Shown here piece by piece: positions 46,040 to 58,900 of a stretch of 64,000 bases of DNA. The DNA is taken from the NCBI GenBank assembly GCA_025917655.1, contig CP084608.1, positions 1,054,001 through 1,118,000 on the forward strand. The letters run 5' to 3'. Every line of letters starts with the position of its first letter. The stretch's first letter is position 1. Both the position numbers and the translations under genes were made by a program. The stretch is from Chlorella sorokiniana. Its lineage: Eukaryota; Chlorophyta; Trebouxiophyceae; Chlorellales; Chlorellaceae. The notes beneath the pieces are model-generated. The model made no database searches and had not been told where the DNA came from. It worked only from the letters and a program-made list of their open reading frames with translations.

Positions 46040-46949
46040 TGTGAGCGAAGCTGCGGCTAGCGCGTGGCGCTTGGCGCTGCAGCGGACGAGAACCAAGTCT
46101 TTGTCCAAGTACGCTGTCTGCTTCGTAGCCCTGTAGAGGCGAGCGTCGCAGAGAGTACGGCTTTCCTGTTTCTGCACTCGCACAGACCCCTAGAGCCCGT
46201 CAGAAACTACAGCTCAATGTGACAATAAGTTCTTCACTGGCTGCATTCCCAGGAAAGGCAGCAAGCCGGGTTTCAACAGGGGCGGCGCTCGCTGCAAGCG
46301 GCGCTGCGGGCATGACATGCGGGGGCAACAATGGCGTGCGGCACACCAGTCGACATACGTACAGGACATGCGACTGGCCCATTAAGATTGAAGTTTGTCA
46401 GCAAAAGGTTCCGTATTCATCTAGACTCGCGCTGCGCACTCACTCACGCGGTAATGTCGCATCCTGGCTTGCAGACCGCTGCCCACCAGATGCAACGTGG
46501 GCTTGGGGTTTGCCTGGGCCTGGGCCGCATTGCTGACGTCCATGGTGAGCAAACGTATCAGAAGTAGGGTTTATTGGACTCGATTGAATGGCCAAGCCGC
46601 ATTGCATGTCTCGATGAGTTCGCTAGGAAGCACTTTTGGCCGCAGGCGGCTGCCGCTGAGGTGTCCAGGATGTCAAGCCCGGCCCACTTCTGCGCCTTGG
46701 GGCCGCTGCACATCTTATTCATTTGATCGCAGTCCGTAAAAAGCTTCGCTGACCCCTGGAAGGCTTCTATACTACTAATACCGCAAGCAGCTTGAGCGCA
46801 AGGTTCGCTAAACAGCACAGTAGACGAAGGCCAACCTAGATAGAGCCTATAGTGTCCCGCGTGCACCGCCGCACGGTGCCGCCGACCTTCTCTTCTGCCG
46901 CCGCCACCTTCGTGGTGCCTTCTGTCAGCTCCACGTTGTGTGTGGCAGG
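46040..46949. other. Divergent region between epimerase and makorin genes
   Basis: About 900 bases hold the probable transit-peptide region of the epimerase (to about 46180) and the promoters of both genes. From 46200 to 46860 the sequence is AT-richer and no domain-bearing frame was found. Confidence 0.5.
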
Positions 46950-49157
46950 ATGGGCGGCCAAAGCGGCGTGCTATGCCGCTACTACCTGCACGGTGCCTGC
47001 AAGTTTGGCGCCGACTGCGCGTTTTCGCACAGCCTGGAGGACGGCGAGTCGCAGGTGGGTGCTGCCGCTGGTTCCGCCACGCCTGCTGCTGTTTGTGTGC
47101 TGTGCTTGTCCTTGCCGGCTTTGCAGGCACAGTCTGCCACCGCACCCAACCGTTGCTGCCGCGGCTGCATGCACCGCCGCATGAAGGTGTGCCGCTACTA
47201 CCTGAAAGGAGAGTGCGCCTATGGCGACCGCTGTCGCTACCAGCACACCCGGCCAGACTGGGCGGGCGGCAGGCGCGACGGGGCAGCAGCACGCGGCTAC
47301 GTGGCCCCACGGTGCCCCGTCCCGCGGGCGACGACCTGGCACAGCAGCTGCCCATCTCCCGACTGCGTCTGGGGGCAGGCGCCCGACGCAGTGGACGACG
47401 CCGATGCTCTGCCGCTGCGCCTGCCCAGCGACCCGTTTGGCAGCGGAGAGGGCGAGGACGAGGATGCTGGTGATTTCGGCATGGCTGGCGACGAGGCGGC
47501 GGTGTCAGCTGGCCTCGAGCAGTGGCAGCAGGAGGGGGCAGGCGCTTGGGGTGAGCACGGCGGCGGCGAGTACTGGGAGGAAGGGGGCAGGATGGAGACT
47601 ACGACGGCGGCGACTGGCCTGAGGACGAGGATGGGGCTGAGTATGAGCAAGGCGAGGAGTGGGAGGAGCAGGCGGAGCAGCACGACGGGCTGCACGCACC
47701 TGGGCAGCAGCCGGCCGCCTGGTCCCTGCCCGCGGGGGGCGGCGAGGAGCAGCAGTGGGCGGGGGCGGCGCACCCGTCGCTGCGCTCGCTGTGCATGCAG
47801 TGGTTCAGCAGCGGCGCGTGCAGCAAGGGCGACGCCTGCAAGCTGGTTCATGGGGACCTGTGCGAGGTGATGCAACGGGGCGCGGGAGGGGGAGGGCGGG
47901 GGGCATGCATGTGAAGGGGCTGGTTTGCATGGGGTTAGTCGTCATCAGCTTGCGCCTTCTGCCGGCGCCTTCAATTCAATGCTGCCCCTGCCTGCCCCCG
48001 CATGAGCCCTGTGCAGCACTGCGGCAAGCACGCGCTGCACCCCAGCGACGCAGCTGCGCGGCAGCAGCACGTCGCCGAGTGCCGCTTGCGCCACGAGCGG
48101 CTGGCGGCGCGTGCGCGCAGCGCCGCCGTGGAGTGCGGCATCTGCCTGGAGCCTGTGCTGGCCAAGCCCTCGCCTGCCGACCGCAAGTTTGGGCTGCTCA
48201 CCGGCTGCGACCACCCCTTCTGCCTGCGCTGCATCCGCAGCTGGCGCCAGAAGACCGACGGCGGCGCCGACCTGGACACGGTGCGCCCCCCGCCTCGCTG
48301 CCAGGCGCACCTGCTGAGGCGCTGCCCTGCGTGCGATGCGCCTCACCTGATCTGCACCGATTCCAGACCGAGAGCCTGACGCTCGCCGCCTGACGCCGCC
48401 CGGGCCTGCAGGCGCTGCGCACGTGCCCGGTGTGCCGCCTGACCAGCCACTACATCGTGCCGTCGCTCACCTGGCCCACCTCCACAGAGGAGAAGGAGGC
48501 GATTGTAGCGGGTGGGCGGACCATCTTTCCCCTTTCTGCTCTGCAGTTGATTGTGGGAGGGTTGGTACACGATGCTACCTTGGCACTGCTACATGCCACC
48601 AGCAGAAGAGGTTCGCCGCCTGGTGTGGTGCTGCGCTTAACCGCCGGCACTGCCGGCGCTTCCCATGCTGCGACTCGTGTCAAGAAGCTGCCTGCCTTGC
48701 AACCGTCGTCTGCCGCACCCTCCTGGCTTGCCTGTGCCGCAGGCTACAAGGCCAAGCTGTCAACGGTGGACTGCCGCTACTTTAACTACGGCGATGGCTC
48801 GTGCCCCTTTGGGTGCGCGTGACAGCTCGGGTTGTGACGCCGTCAGGCCGCACTTCAGCGCCGCCGGCTGGGGGAACATGGCCGGCACCTCCTCTCTCTC
48901 GACTGCACATCCGTGAACATCGTCAGCCTGTCATTGCAACACGATCAACCGGCATGGCCTGCCCCCCTCCCCCTCACGCCCCGCTCAGCACCTCTTGCTT
49001 CTACCGGCATGCTTTTCCCGACGGCACGCTGGAGGATCGCACCTTGCTGCGCAAGGCGGCAGACGAGGAGGGGAACGTCCGCGTGATGCAGCCGGTGCGC
49101 CTGTCCGACTTCATTGCGCTCAGCGCAGCAGGCAGGCGGCTGGGCAGGCGCGGCTGA
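46950..49157 (+). CDS. MKRN: Makorin-type E3 ubiquitin ligase (CCCH / RING)
   Basis: Makorins are RNA-binding RING E3 ligases. From the ATG at 46950 the protein shows two N-terminal CCCH fingers of exact C-x7-C-x5-C-x3-H spacing (CRYYLHGACKFGADCAFSH; CRYYLKGECAYGDRCRYQH). An acidic Gly/Glu-rich linker (47370-47740) follows, then a third finger (CMQWFSSGACSKGDACKLVH, C-x8-C-x5-C-x3-H). Next is the makorin Cys/His segment (CGKHALHPSD) and a C3HC4 RING beginning CGICLEPVLAKPS and ending CPVCR (48135-48445). The fourth finger is split by an intron: CRYFNYGDGSCPFG ends at 48812 and joins TSCFYRHAFPDG, giving C-x9-C-x5-C-x3-H. The TGA is at 49155-49157. CCCH-CCCH-linker-CCCH-Cys/His-RING-CCCH is the complete makorin order, so function is likely retained. 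Confidence 0.9.
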
Positions 49158-50038
49158 CTTGTACAGCAGGGGGCCAAGCTTGAGAGCCGCAGCACACGAG
49201 CCGGGCAACTCTCTCAAAGGAGCCGGGGAACTGCTTGCGTCCTTGCTGGCAGCGCGGCTTGGCCTCGTTGCAAGCTGGGCATTCACATGTGCTTGCGCCC
49301 TTCTGCACTGTACTTGATCATCACTTTGTGAACGACTGTCTGCCATTTAGTTTGCCCGACTCAGGACGCAGTTGCGCGTCAGCTCACGCCTGCGCAGCCG
49401 CCATCGGTGACGCCTCCCAAGGTCCTGAGCGTATGCGGTGCCGGCGCTCTGTTTAAGTTAGGCAGCCCTTCAATAGATACGTGGTGAGCCCGTCCGACAA
49501 ACGGATGTGTGGTCCAGGCTTTGGAGAACCTTAAACATTGTTGAGGTGCTTTGATACTCTAGGGAGGCGAATACCGGCATCACACTGATGATGCAGCCCT
49601 ACTCTTCATCAAATCAACCCCAAACACAACAAATTTGCGGCTGTCCCGCCATCTGCAAGCGGTACAACGACCGATCGAACAGCCATTGTCACAGGGAAAG
49701 CGGCACAATTCAAAAAAATCCGTTTCCGCAGTGGCCGCGCAACACGGGAGGGAAGGTGGTGCACAAGAACAGAAACCCTCGCGTCCCCTGGGCCCGCGCC
49801 TGCAGGCCCCAAACCAATAATCTTTGGGGCCGTTGCGAGTCTGGGTAAGTTACTGGATTCATGATCGACGGCTTTGGCCCCTCTGACTGGTGCGCTTGCA
49901 GGAGTCCACCCGCCGCCGCCGCCTCCTCTGCCCGGGCTGTTCCTGCCCGCACTGCTCGCCCCTGACCCAGTGGCTGCTCACAAGCTGCGAAATTCTTTGC
50001 CTTCGTTTTCCAGCAGGCTGGGCTGGGGTAGCGGAGGC
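49158..50038. other. Intergenic region, no gene seen
   Basis: About 880 bases separate two plus-strand genes. The 49320-49860 part is clearly AT-richer than the exons. Short open frames on both strands have no recognisable domain. No tRNA-like cloverleaf was apparent by eye. Confidence 0.5.
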
Positions 50039-53000
50039 ATGCACAGCCAAGGGGTCACCATGCAGCTGGCGGCCCTGCTGCTTGTGCTGTCGGCGGCGGT
50101 CCCGTTGGCTAGCGCTCTGCAGGGCAACTCCACCGCCAGCTCAGTGGCCGGCTACTTCACAGAGGCCAGTAGCCAGCAAGGCACTGTGGAGGTAGGCAAA
50201 TCCATCTGCACTCTTGCGTGCCAGGGAGGGCAACAAGTGCGGACTGCCGCTCAGAATGTCGCATGCCCAGGGTGCTGCTGCTGCTCACTGCCTGCCACAC
50301 CTGCCACCCTACGGATGCAGGACTCTCCCATTGTTTTTGATGTACCTCTTCTAAGAAACGAGTCCTTGCTGCTGGTCACCGCAACACGTGCGCGCTGCCT
50401 GGGGTATTCCCTCTGCACATGCTGGTGCTCATGCTCGCTTCCTGCACTCAGCTGCTCTGTGCTGAGGAAGGCCTCGCGGCCTTTCCCCCTTTGCAGCAGC
50501 TGCCAACAGCAAGAGCTACCTGTCTCTGTACTGTCGGTTCAAAGCCAACCTGGGCAACGTCGACATCCCCAGCAGCAATAATGCCGACTATTTTGGAGGT
50601 GCGCGTGCTGCGCTGTGTCGGCAGAGGCATGATTCCCGGATGGCAGCACAATGTACGTGGGACTTCTTCATTGCTCAATCCCACCGCCCCTTTCAAAGTT
50701 CTGTGTGGTGCAGAGCAGCGGGTGGGGGCTCCAACCGTTATCATTGCTTCTGCCGACGTCAACTTTGGCAATGCAACCGAGGCAGACGTCAGGTAAGCAG
50801 CTTATGTCTTGCAGCTGTCGTGCCAGCTCCTTGTCTGCTGGTGCAGCGTGGCTGGTACGGTGCCCTTTGCTTCAGGGTTTGGCCACCCGGGTATCATGCA
50901 GGTGTGCAGTGGAGAACAGCGGGCCCAGCAGCGCGCCTGTCGATTTCACGTTCAGGTGCGGCGTTGCCACAAGCTTGCTCTTGGGGCGGAGGGGGGGATC
51001 TGCGGCCCACCAACCATTCTGCTGCTGCTTGATACGCGACGGCTGGCCAGGTCTGCTTGCTTGTGGGCTGATACAGCTATCAATATAAGCCACCAGCATG
51101 TACACCAGAGAACCTGCGACCGAGCAGCAGCCAGAGCACTGCCCGCTCCATTCGATCCGCAGCGTCCAGTATGCCACATCAGCGCCGACGCTGGTGGCTT
51201 CAGAGCAGACCGCCGCGCGGGAAATCTTCGATGCCTGCTGCGAGGGCAAGCCGGAGCGCTGCACAGCATGGAAGGAGGTGCGCGCTGCTGGGAGACTTGC
51301 CCGGCTCGCAAAACCCCGTAGCAGCTGCAGCAGCCGTGGTGGCAGGAGCCGGGCATGGCTGCATGCCTGCATGCCGGGGCCGAGACTGCTGCTGGCTGCC
51401 CAGCGTCCTTTGGCCCCCCTTCCCCTCCCCGGCCAAGCGCCTGCAGAACGCCGCCGCCAACATCACCAACCTGTGCGCCCTCAGCATGAACCTGTGCACC
51501 GCAGACGGCCAGCTTGCCGAGCTCAGCATGCGGGGTGCGCCGGCTTCTGCAGCGTGGTCAGCCGCCGTCGCATGCTGAGGCAGTCAACGGCCCTCCGTGA
51601 TCCTTGCAATCAATCCTCTCTCTCTGCACCTCCACGCGGCCGGCAGTGCCCCAGCCCTCTTGCCATGCTGCCTGCCCCGGCGCTCCTCCCCCTGCAGGCT
51701 ACCAGATGCAGTGCGTGCTCCCCATTGATGCCTTCCTCAACTTCACCCAGCTTCAGCTGCTCAACCTGGCCGTCAACCCGGCAGCAACAGTGCGGCTCAC
51801 GGCCTGCTGCCGACCAGCCCCGCCTGCCCAGCATGCCGCTCTCTCTGCCGCGGCACAGCGCCGCCCTCTCTGCCGCTGCACGGGCCTGCTCGACGCTCAG
51901 GCCTGGCCGACGCTTGTGGGGTGTGCTGGCTCCTGCGCAGGGTGATTTCGGCGCTCTGGCCGACTCCCTTGCTGACCTGGACTTGCTGGCGGAGGTCAGC
52001 CTGGCGGGCATGCAGGGCCTGTCGGGCGCGCTCTCCCCTGACGGCGAGGACGGAGTGTGCAACCTGGCCAGGGTGGGTGCTGCGGGCACTGCCGCACTGA
52101 GGAGGGAAGGGGAGCTGTGGCGGCGCACCGGCAGGCTGTCTGCTTCCGTGAGGGCGTGGCTGGCTGCCAGGCCTGGCTGGCTCGAGCGCGTGCCGCCCTG
52201 GGCCCTGCTGATCGCCTGTGCGTGCACTCCCGCCCGTTACCCCTGCAGCGCGCAGCGGCGATTGACGTTGGGGGCATTGGCCTGACTGGCAGCGTGCCAG
52301 AGTGCCTGTTTGGCGAGTGAGTTTGCAGTGCATGCTGAGGCTGGAAAGAATGAGTTTGTCTGTATGGGTTGAATGAGGAAGGGAGCGTGCGCGTGAAGCA
52401 GTCGGTTTGCTGCTGGTCACCCTGAGGCCATCGACCGGCGCTCTGCCTGCGTGCCTCTGCGCCTTCAATTGATCTCATCTGCCCGCGGCCCTCTGCCGCC
52501 TGCAGCATCCCGGAGCCGCCGCCCTGAAAGACTTCCGGGCCTCCAGCAACAACCTCAGTGGCTCGCTGCCGGTGTGTGTGTGGGGGCGAGGTCTAAGCGG
52601 CGCTGAACAGCGGCGGCCCCGTTGTGCTGCCTGCCACCCTGGGTTTGGTGCCCTGCTCCCTTTCCAGAGCAGCCTCGCCGCATGTGCCTGCTCCGCGCTG
52701 CATTGCTCGCCCAATCCTCAGCTGGAAACGCCGCTTCCGGCTGGTGCAGGACATGGCTGTCGGCATTGGTGACTCCCTGCTGCAAGTGCTGCTCCTGGCT
52801 GAAGTGAGGGCCCGCACACCGCCGGTCACCTCGCATCCCTAGGCCGGGGCACGCCTTTGCCAGCCCTTCCGGCAGGGCCCCGCCTCCCGCCTTTGCAACG
52901 CGCCTGGTGTATTGGTTGCCATTGCCATGCACCCCCCTTTCCCCTTCCCCACCCTCCCCCGCACCTCAAACCCACACGTAAACACCGCAGAACTCTCTGA

Positions 53001-55602
53001 CGGGCGCACTGCCGCCCAGCTGGCTGAGCCTGTCCAACCTGGCAATGCTGAACCTCAGCGGCAACAAGCTGACTGGTGGGCCTCAGCGCCATGCATGCAC
53101 AGCCTGGCTGCAAAGTGGCGCATGCCCAGGCACCAGCCTGCTTCGCACACGCCCTGCAGAGGCTTGGAAACCCTGAGCCAGGCTTACTTGGTGCGCCACT
53201 GTCTGCACCCGCGCAGGCCCCCTGCTGCCCTCGCTGGAGGAGGGCGGGTTTGTGGCGGGGCAGCAGCTGCCCGCGGGCCTGGTGCGCCTCCAGGCGCCGT
53301 TCAACGCGCTGACGGGCGCCTTTCCGTCGCCCTCGTGGCTGGACCGCGCTCCGGCCCTGGAGTCGATCGACCTCTCGCACAACAACCTCACAGAGGCAAG
53401 GCGTCGGCACAGAGAGGCACCCAAGCGCAGCGGGGCGGCAGCCGAGCAGCAGCATGCGCCGCCCTCCTGCCGCGGTTGTAGCCCTGCCTTTGGGCGCTGG
53501 CTGCTCCCACCTGCGCCTGAGCAGTCTTGCATGCGCCCCCACCCCTCTCCTCCCTCCCTAGATGCCTTCGGGCTCCCTGTCGAGCGCCACACCGCCGCCA
53601 CTTGTGCGGCTGGCGGCTGCCAACAACCAGATGCAGGTGCACCTCGTGTGCCGCCGCTTCCCGCAGCCGCCGCAGCTGCAGCGCTCTTTCGTGGGCCACC
53701 CGCTTCCCTCCACGCCGACTTGCTTGCCCGTCCTTTTCTGTTTTTTGGCGCTGCAGGGCTCCTTCCCAGACTACCTCGGATCGCTGCCCACCCTGGTTGA
53801 GCTGGACATCAGCAGCAACCAGCTGAAGTGCGACGCGTCACCCTGCTGCGCACGCATCCCCGCTGTGCATGCCGCTGTCTGCCTAGCAGGGTCAAGCGGT
53901 GCACAGACGGGCGCCACGCCATGCTGCGGCTGATCCCATCCCGGCCTGTGCCCCCGACACCCCACTGCTGCAGCGGCACCCTGCCCAGCCTGGATGCTGC
54001 GGGAGCCTTTGCCTCTGTGATGCTGCTCAGCGCTGGGGCCAACCGCTTCTCTGGTGGGCCAGCTGAGAGGCTGGAGCGCCCTGCCGCCTGCCGCTGTCCC
54101 CAGCCGCCCTGTCTGCCGATGCCCAGCGATGCCGCAGTTTGCAGATGGCCGTGCAAGCCATGCCCCCGGCTGCCGGCTGCCCGCTGCCCTGCAGCGTCAG
54201 GCCTCATCCCCCACCCCCACCCCCACCCCACCCCGCGTGCAGGCACCATCCCTGAGAGCTGGGCCAGCGTGGGAGCAGTGAGCCCCAATGCCACCACCCC
54301 CAACGCCACCGTGGCGCTGCTGGACCTGAGAGACAATGCCCTGACGGGTGGGATGGGGGGCACGCTGGGGCCCGCAGCAGCGACAAACGTATCTCTTGAA
54401 AGGCTTGGGGCTGCAGCCGGCGGGGTGTGGAGGGGGCGTCTGTGCCGATCGCTTTGCGCTCGGCGCGGCTGCCGCAGAAGCATGATTGCTGCTCCTGCCG
54501 CTCCCGGCAGCCACAGTTTTGCAGCCCAGGCCCCGCCTGCCCCTGGTGGCAGGATCCTGCCACATCACGGCCCCTCATGCCGGTACCGCCATCTTCCCGC
54601 CAGGTGCCCTGCCCAACTTCCTGGCGTACCGCAACGTGAAGCAGCTGCGGCCGGTGCCCGACGTGAACCTGTCGGGCAACTCCTTCACCAGCCTCACCTG
54701 CCAGGAGTACGAGTATGCAGACGCCGTGTGCACCGACAGCCGCCCGCCGGTGCCCACACGTGCGAGGCCGCCGCAGAGCTGCTGGGGCAGGGCAGGAGCG
54801 AGGCGGAACTGCCTAGCGCCGCTCTTACAGCTGCTGAGGCTTGGGCTGGGGGAGGGGGGCGGGCGGGTTTGTGCATAGCAATGCATGCTTGCCTGCCTGC
54901 ACTTGTTCTCACAGCTGCTTCCTGGTTTGTGCAAGTGCAGCGGCTGCCTCCCCGCCCCCTCGCCCTCTCCGCCCCCTCCGCCGCCTTCCCCCTCCTCCGT
55001 GCCCGGCGACACACAGAGCGATGACAGCGGCAGCGGCGGCCTCAGCAGCGGCGCGGCAGCTGGCATCGCCATTGCAGGTGAGCTTGGCATGATGCATGCG
55101 TCATGTGTGCGTCGGCGCTGATGCATGCCTGCTTGGTTGCAGCCGTGGGCCTGCCCGGGGCTGGCACTATCCCAACGATGGGTTGACCGCATGCCGCCCA
55201 TGTCCTGCCCCTGCTCGCACTGCAGTGATTCTTGCGGCTGCGGCGGGCGTGGCCGCCATCTTTTACCTGCGCAAGCGGCGCCACCTGGCCCGCGGCGCCA
55301 ACCCGCTCAGCAACAACCGCTTTGAGAGGCAAGCACCTTCCTGGGTTGGCTTCACGCTGCTTGAGACGTGATGTGTGCAGATGCTTTCAGGCGCTGCCGT
55401 GCCTGGCTGAGGCCTCCTGTGGCGCTGCTCCCGCTGCCGTGCCATCTGCAGGTTTGAGGAGGACGATGCTCGCGGCAGCTGGGGCCAGCAGGGTCCCGCA
55501 GCGCCGCAGCAGTCGGGCTGGGACGCGTACCAGCAGCCGGCGCGTGCTCAGGGCGGCGGCGGCGGCGTGCAGCTGAGCAGCCAGCGCCCCTATGAGCCGT
55601 GA
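50039..55602 (+). CDS. Secreted/membrane leucine-rich-repeat protein, single-pass, no kinase domain
   Basis: The frame from ATG 50039 (second in-frame ATG at 50060) begins with a signal peptide: LAALLLVLSAAVPLASALQG. A Cys-containing ectodomain follows (e.g. KSYLSLYCRFKANLGNVDIP near 50510). From about 51700 to 54680 there are plant-type LRR units spread over many short exons: LNFTQLQLLNLAVNP, LTGSVPECLFG, LKDFRASNNNLSGSLP, LSNLAMLNLSGNKLT, ALESIDLSHNNLT, LPTLVELDISSNQLK, VALLDLRDNALTG and VPDVNLSGNSFTSL. A Ser/Pro-rich stalk precedes a transmembrane helix (VILAAAAGVAAIFYLRKRRH, about 55225-55285) with a basic stop-transfer. The cytoplasmic tail is short, Gln/Gly-rich and ends YEP at TGA 55600-55602. 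It resembles a receptor-like protein: ligand binding outside, with no kinase of its own. Exon limits are approximate. Confidence 0.78.
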
Positions 55603-55965
55603 TTGCGTCGGCCATGGGGCCGGGGCGGGGGAGAGCAGCCGGCGTCCCTCTTTTGCAGCCAGGCAGGCACCTCGTGATGGTCCTGGATTCCTTGTATCGC
55701 GCACTGTTGCTGTACTAAGACCACGTGATCCGCTACACTATCTTTTGACTGCACTGCTATGTATGCACCACGCCGTGTGCGACGTCATAGTGTAAGCACT
55801 GGCACAAGGCGTCCCAGCGGCGGCGCTGCATTGACGCACGCCTGCCACCAGGCGCTCAAGCAGTTTCTGCCCCATCAGCAGCCGCCTGTGCCATCGGCAA
55901 CGCTGTTGAAGAAAGCGGTTACAGCCACAGCTCTGCGTGCGGTGCCACCTGATTTGCTTGGCCTG
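55603..55965. other. Intergenic region between convergent genes
   Basis: The 363 bases hold the 3' UTRs of the LRR gene (plus) and the ABCF gene (minus). Nothing else was recognised. Confidence 0.5.
55919..55923 (-). terminator. Putative TGTAA polyadenylation signal of the ABCF gene
   Basis: Reads TGTAA on the minus strand about 43 bases past the ABCF stop at 55966. It fits the chlorophyte signal and strand. Confidence 0.4.
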
Positions 55966-58900
55966 CTACCGCTTGCCCATGGCTGCCCGCTTCAGCGCAG
56001 CAACCTTGCCCGCGCTGATTGTGGGGGCGGCCTTCTGCTGCGCCACGGGCTTGCCGCCGCCGCCGCCTGCCTTGCTGGCCGCCTTCTTCTTGCCTTTGCC
56101 GCTCAGCAGCTGCACGTACTCCCGCACCCCATCCTCCAGCAGCTGCACCCTCGCCGTCGGCGACTAGAAACACGCGCTGGGCCGCCTGCTCGACCAGCCA
56201 CTGCATTCCGTGGGGCACAGGGGCAGAGCGTGAGGAGGGCGAGCACGCAGAGCCACTGCTCGCTGGCCCTGCCCGCCTGCCCTGGTGCAATGCGCAACAG
56301 AGCACGTGGAAAGTTGTCGTGGGGCCCCTGCCGCCGCCACTGCACCCCTTCAACCGCATTGCTTCCCCTCCCTGGCTGCCACTCGCCTGGTCGTGCGACA
56401 CGAGCAGTACCGCCCCTGCGTACTGCCGCAGCGCCTCCGCCAGGCAGCCCACCCCCTCGAGGTCCAGGTGGTTGCTGGGCTCGTCCAGCACCAGGCAGTG
56501 GGGGCGCGAGAAGAAGACGGCGGCCAGCGCCACCCGCACCGCCTGCCCCCGACAGCGTGTGCAGTGGCTGCGTGGCGGTGCCGCCCTTGACGCCGAACGA
56601 CCCCAGCTGGTTGCGCAGCTCCTGCTCGCGGGCGGCCGGGAAGCGGGCGGCGAGGTGGGACAGCGGGGTGGCGTCCAGCTGGCTGCACATCTCCTCCACC
56701 TGCGTCTGCTGGAAGTACGCCACTCTCGCCGAGCTGCGGCATGGGGGCAGCAGCACAGCGTGACCACAGCGTGAGCGCAGCATGACCACAAGCCCAACAC
56801 AGCCCCTGACGCCGACCACTGTTTCCAGCCAGCCAGGCCTGCTGTGCCTCCCTGCCCAGGCGAGTGAGCTGGCACGGACCGGCAGGCAGTGAAGTGACAT
56901 GCCCAGAGCCGCACCCCCAAGGCTGCATCCCCCGCCCCCAAAAGACAAAGGGAGCTCAACCCCGGGGTGCACCTGTGGGCTGTGACTGTGCCCGCCAGCG
57001 GTACCAGCTGCTGCACCAGCGTCTTCACCAGCGTGGACTTGCCCTGGCCGTTGGGGCCCACCAGCGCCAGCCGCTCCCCCTGCTCCAAGCACAGCGTGAC
57101 GCTGCGCAGCACCGGGCTGCTGCTGCTGTAACCGCAGCACACAGCCTCCAGCTGAAGGCGCGAGTGGGGGCGGGGTGGGAAGCAGGCGGCGGAAGCAGGT
57201 TTGATGACGGCGTAAAGCCAGAGCGGCCATCTTGCTTGCGCCCCCCAGCCCAGCGGGCAACCCTCGTCCCCGAGGCACAGTCCCGGCACGCACCTGGACT
57301 ATAGGCCCCTTGTGGCGCAGCGCATCGGGCTCGGGCACCTTCCACGGCGTGACCACCTCCTTCTCCTCCACATCGGCTGAAGCAGTCCAAGGGGGGTGGG
57401 GGGTGGAGGGGTGAGGTCAACAACGGGCAGCACCTGCGCTGGGCGTGTTGCTGCAAGTGCGGGCAGATGTGGGTGGCCTGCCTGCCCGCCCCCAGCGCAA
57501 CATGGCCCTCGCGACGTGACGCAGCAGCGGGCGCCCTGCTCACCCAGCTGCCGCGCGCTGTCAAAGTAGCCCACAAAGTCCTTGTTGATCTTGAGGCGGT
57601 GCCCGCCGCGTTCTTCTCCATGCCCAGCCGGTTGTCCAGCTTCTTCTTGCGAGAGGCCACCATGCCCAGCTTCTTGTCGTCACCCGCCTTGCGCGCCGCC
57701 TTGAGGCCCTCTTGTATGCTGCAGCAGGGGCAGGGGCAGGGTGCACGGCAGGTCTGAGAGTGAGTGGCTTTGGGCGTGTGGACAGTAGGAGGTGGGGGCC
57801 TCTGCACCAACGTGTGCAAGAGGCGGCGTCTGATGCACGGCCCCCACCACATGCGTCGCTAGCAGCATTGACAGCAGGCAAGGGAGGAGGACTGGGCAGC
57901 GGGAGACGCAGAGGCAGCGGGCCGGTGCAGAGGTGCCCCCTCCCAAACATACCCACCCTCCCGCACCCCCTCGCCCCCCAAAACACACACACACACACGC
58001 GCACACACACACACACACACGCGCACACATGCACAAAGAGACACACACCTCTTCTCCATGTGCTCCCGCTTGCGCTCAATGCCGTCAGCGAGGCGTTGGT
58101 GGTGCAGCTGCCGCTCCTCCACCTGCTGCTCGTACTCGTCGTAGTTGCCAACGTAGTAGGACAGCTGCTGCTTCTTGAACACAACAATGTCCTGCGCAGC
58201 GAGGGGCGTGTTTTTTTGAGGAGGGGTTGCTGGGTGGGCATGGATGGCAGGGCCAGCGCGCAGGGGCCATCCGAGGCAGGGCGGGGCTGGGAGGGGCACA
58301 CTTCTGACCCCGGGAGGGGATGCACTCAGCTTGGCAGCAGTGCCTGGCCAGGTTTGTGGGGTTGCCGGCACTAGTCACTACTGCGACACCCCCTCCCTCC
58401 CCACCTGCGCCACGGCGTTGAGGAAGGCGCGGTCGTGGGACACCACCACCAGCGTTGTGCGCTCCAGGCGGCGCAGGTAGTGCTGGGTAGGGGGTCAGGG
58501 GGATGGGGCAGCGTGGATGCAGAAGGCAGGCACAGTGCTGGTGACGACCATTAAACCAGCAATGGGAAACCTGAATGCCTTCGCTCGGCTGCTTCGCTGT
58601 GGAGCCCACAACTCGACAGCAACAGCAACTCAACCAGCCTTCACACCAGGACCCGCCACCATGCTCGCACAGCGCACCCCCACCCTCACCCTCCACCCCC
58701 ACCTGCAGCCAGACGATGCCGGGCAGGTCCAGGTGGTTGGTGGGCTCGTCCAGCAGCAGCAGGTCGGGCTGCAGGAACAGGGCCTGCGCCAGGGACACGC
58801 GGATGCGCCACCCCCGACAGCCGCCCCAGCGGCGCGTCCTGCTGCCCAGGCGGGAAGCCCAGCCCAGTCAGGATGGCCCGCGCCTGCGCCGCCGCCTCCT

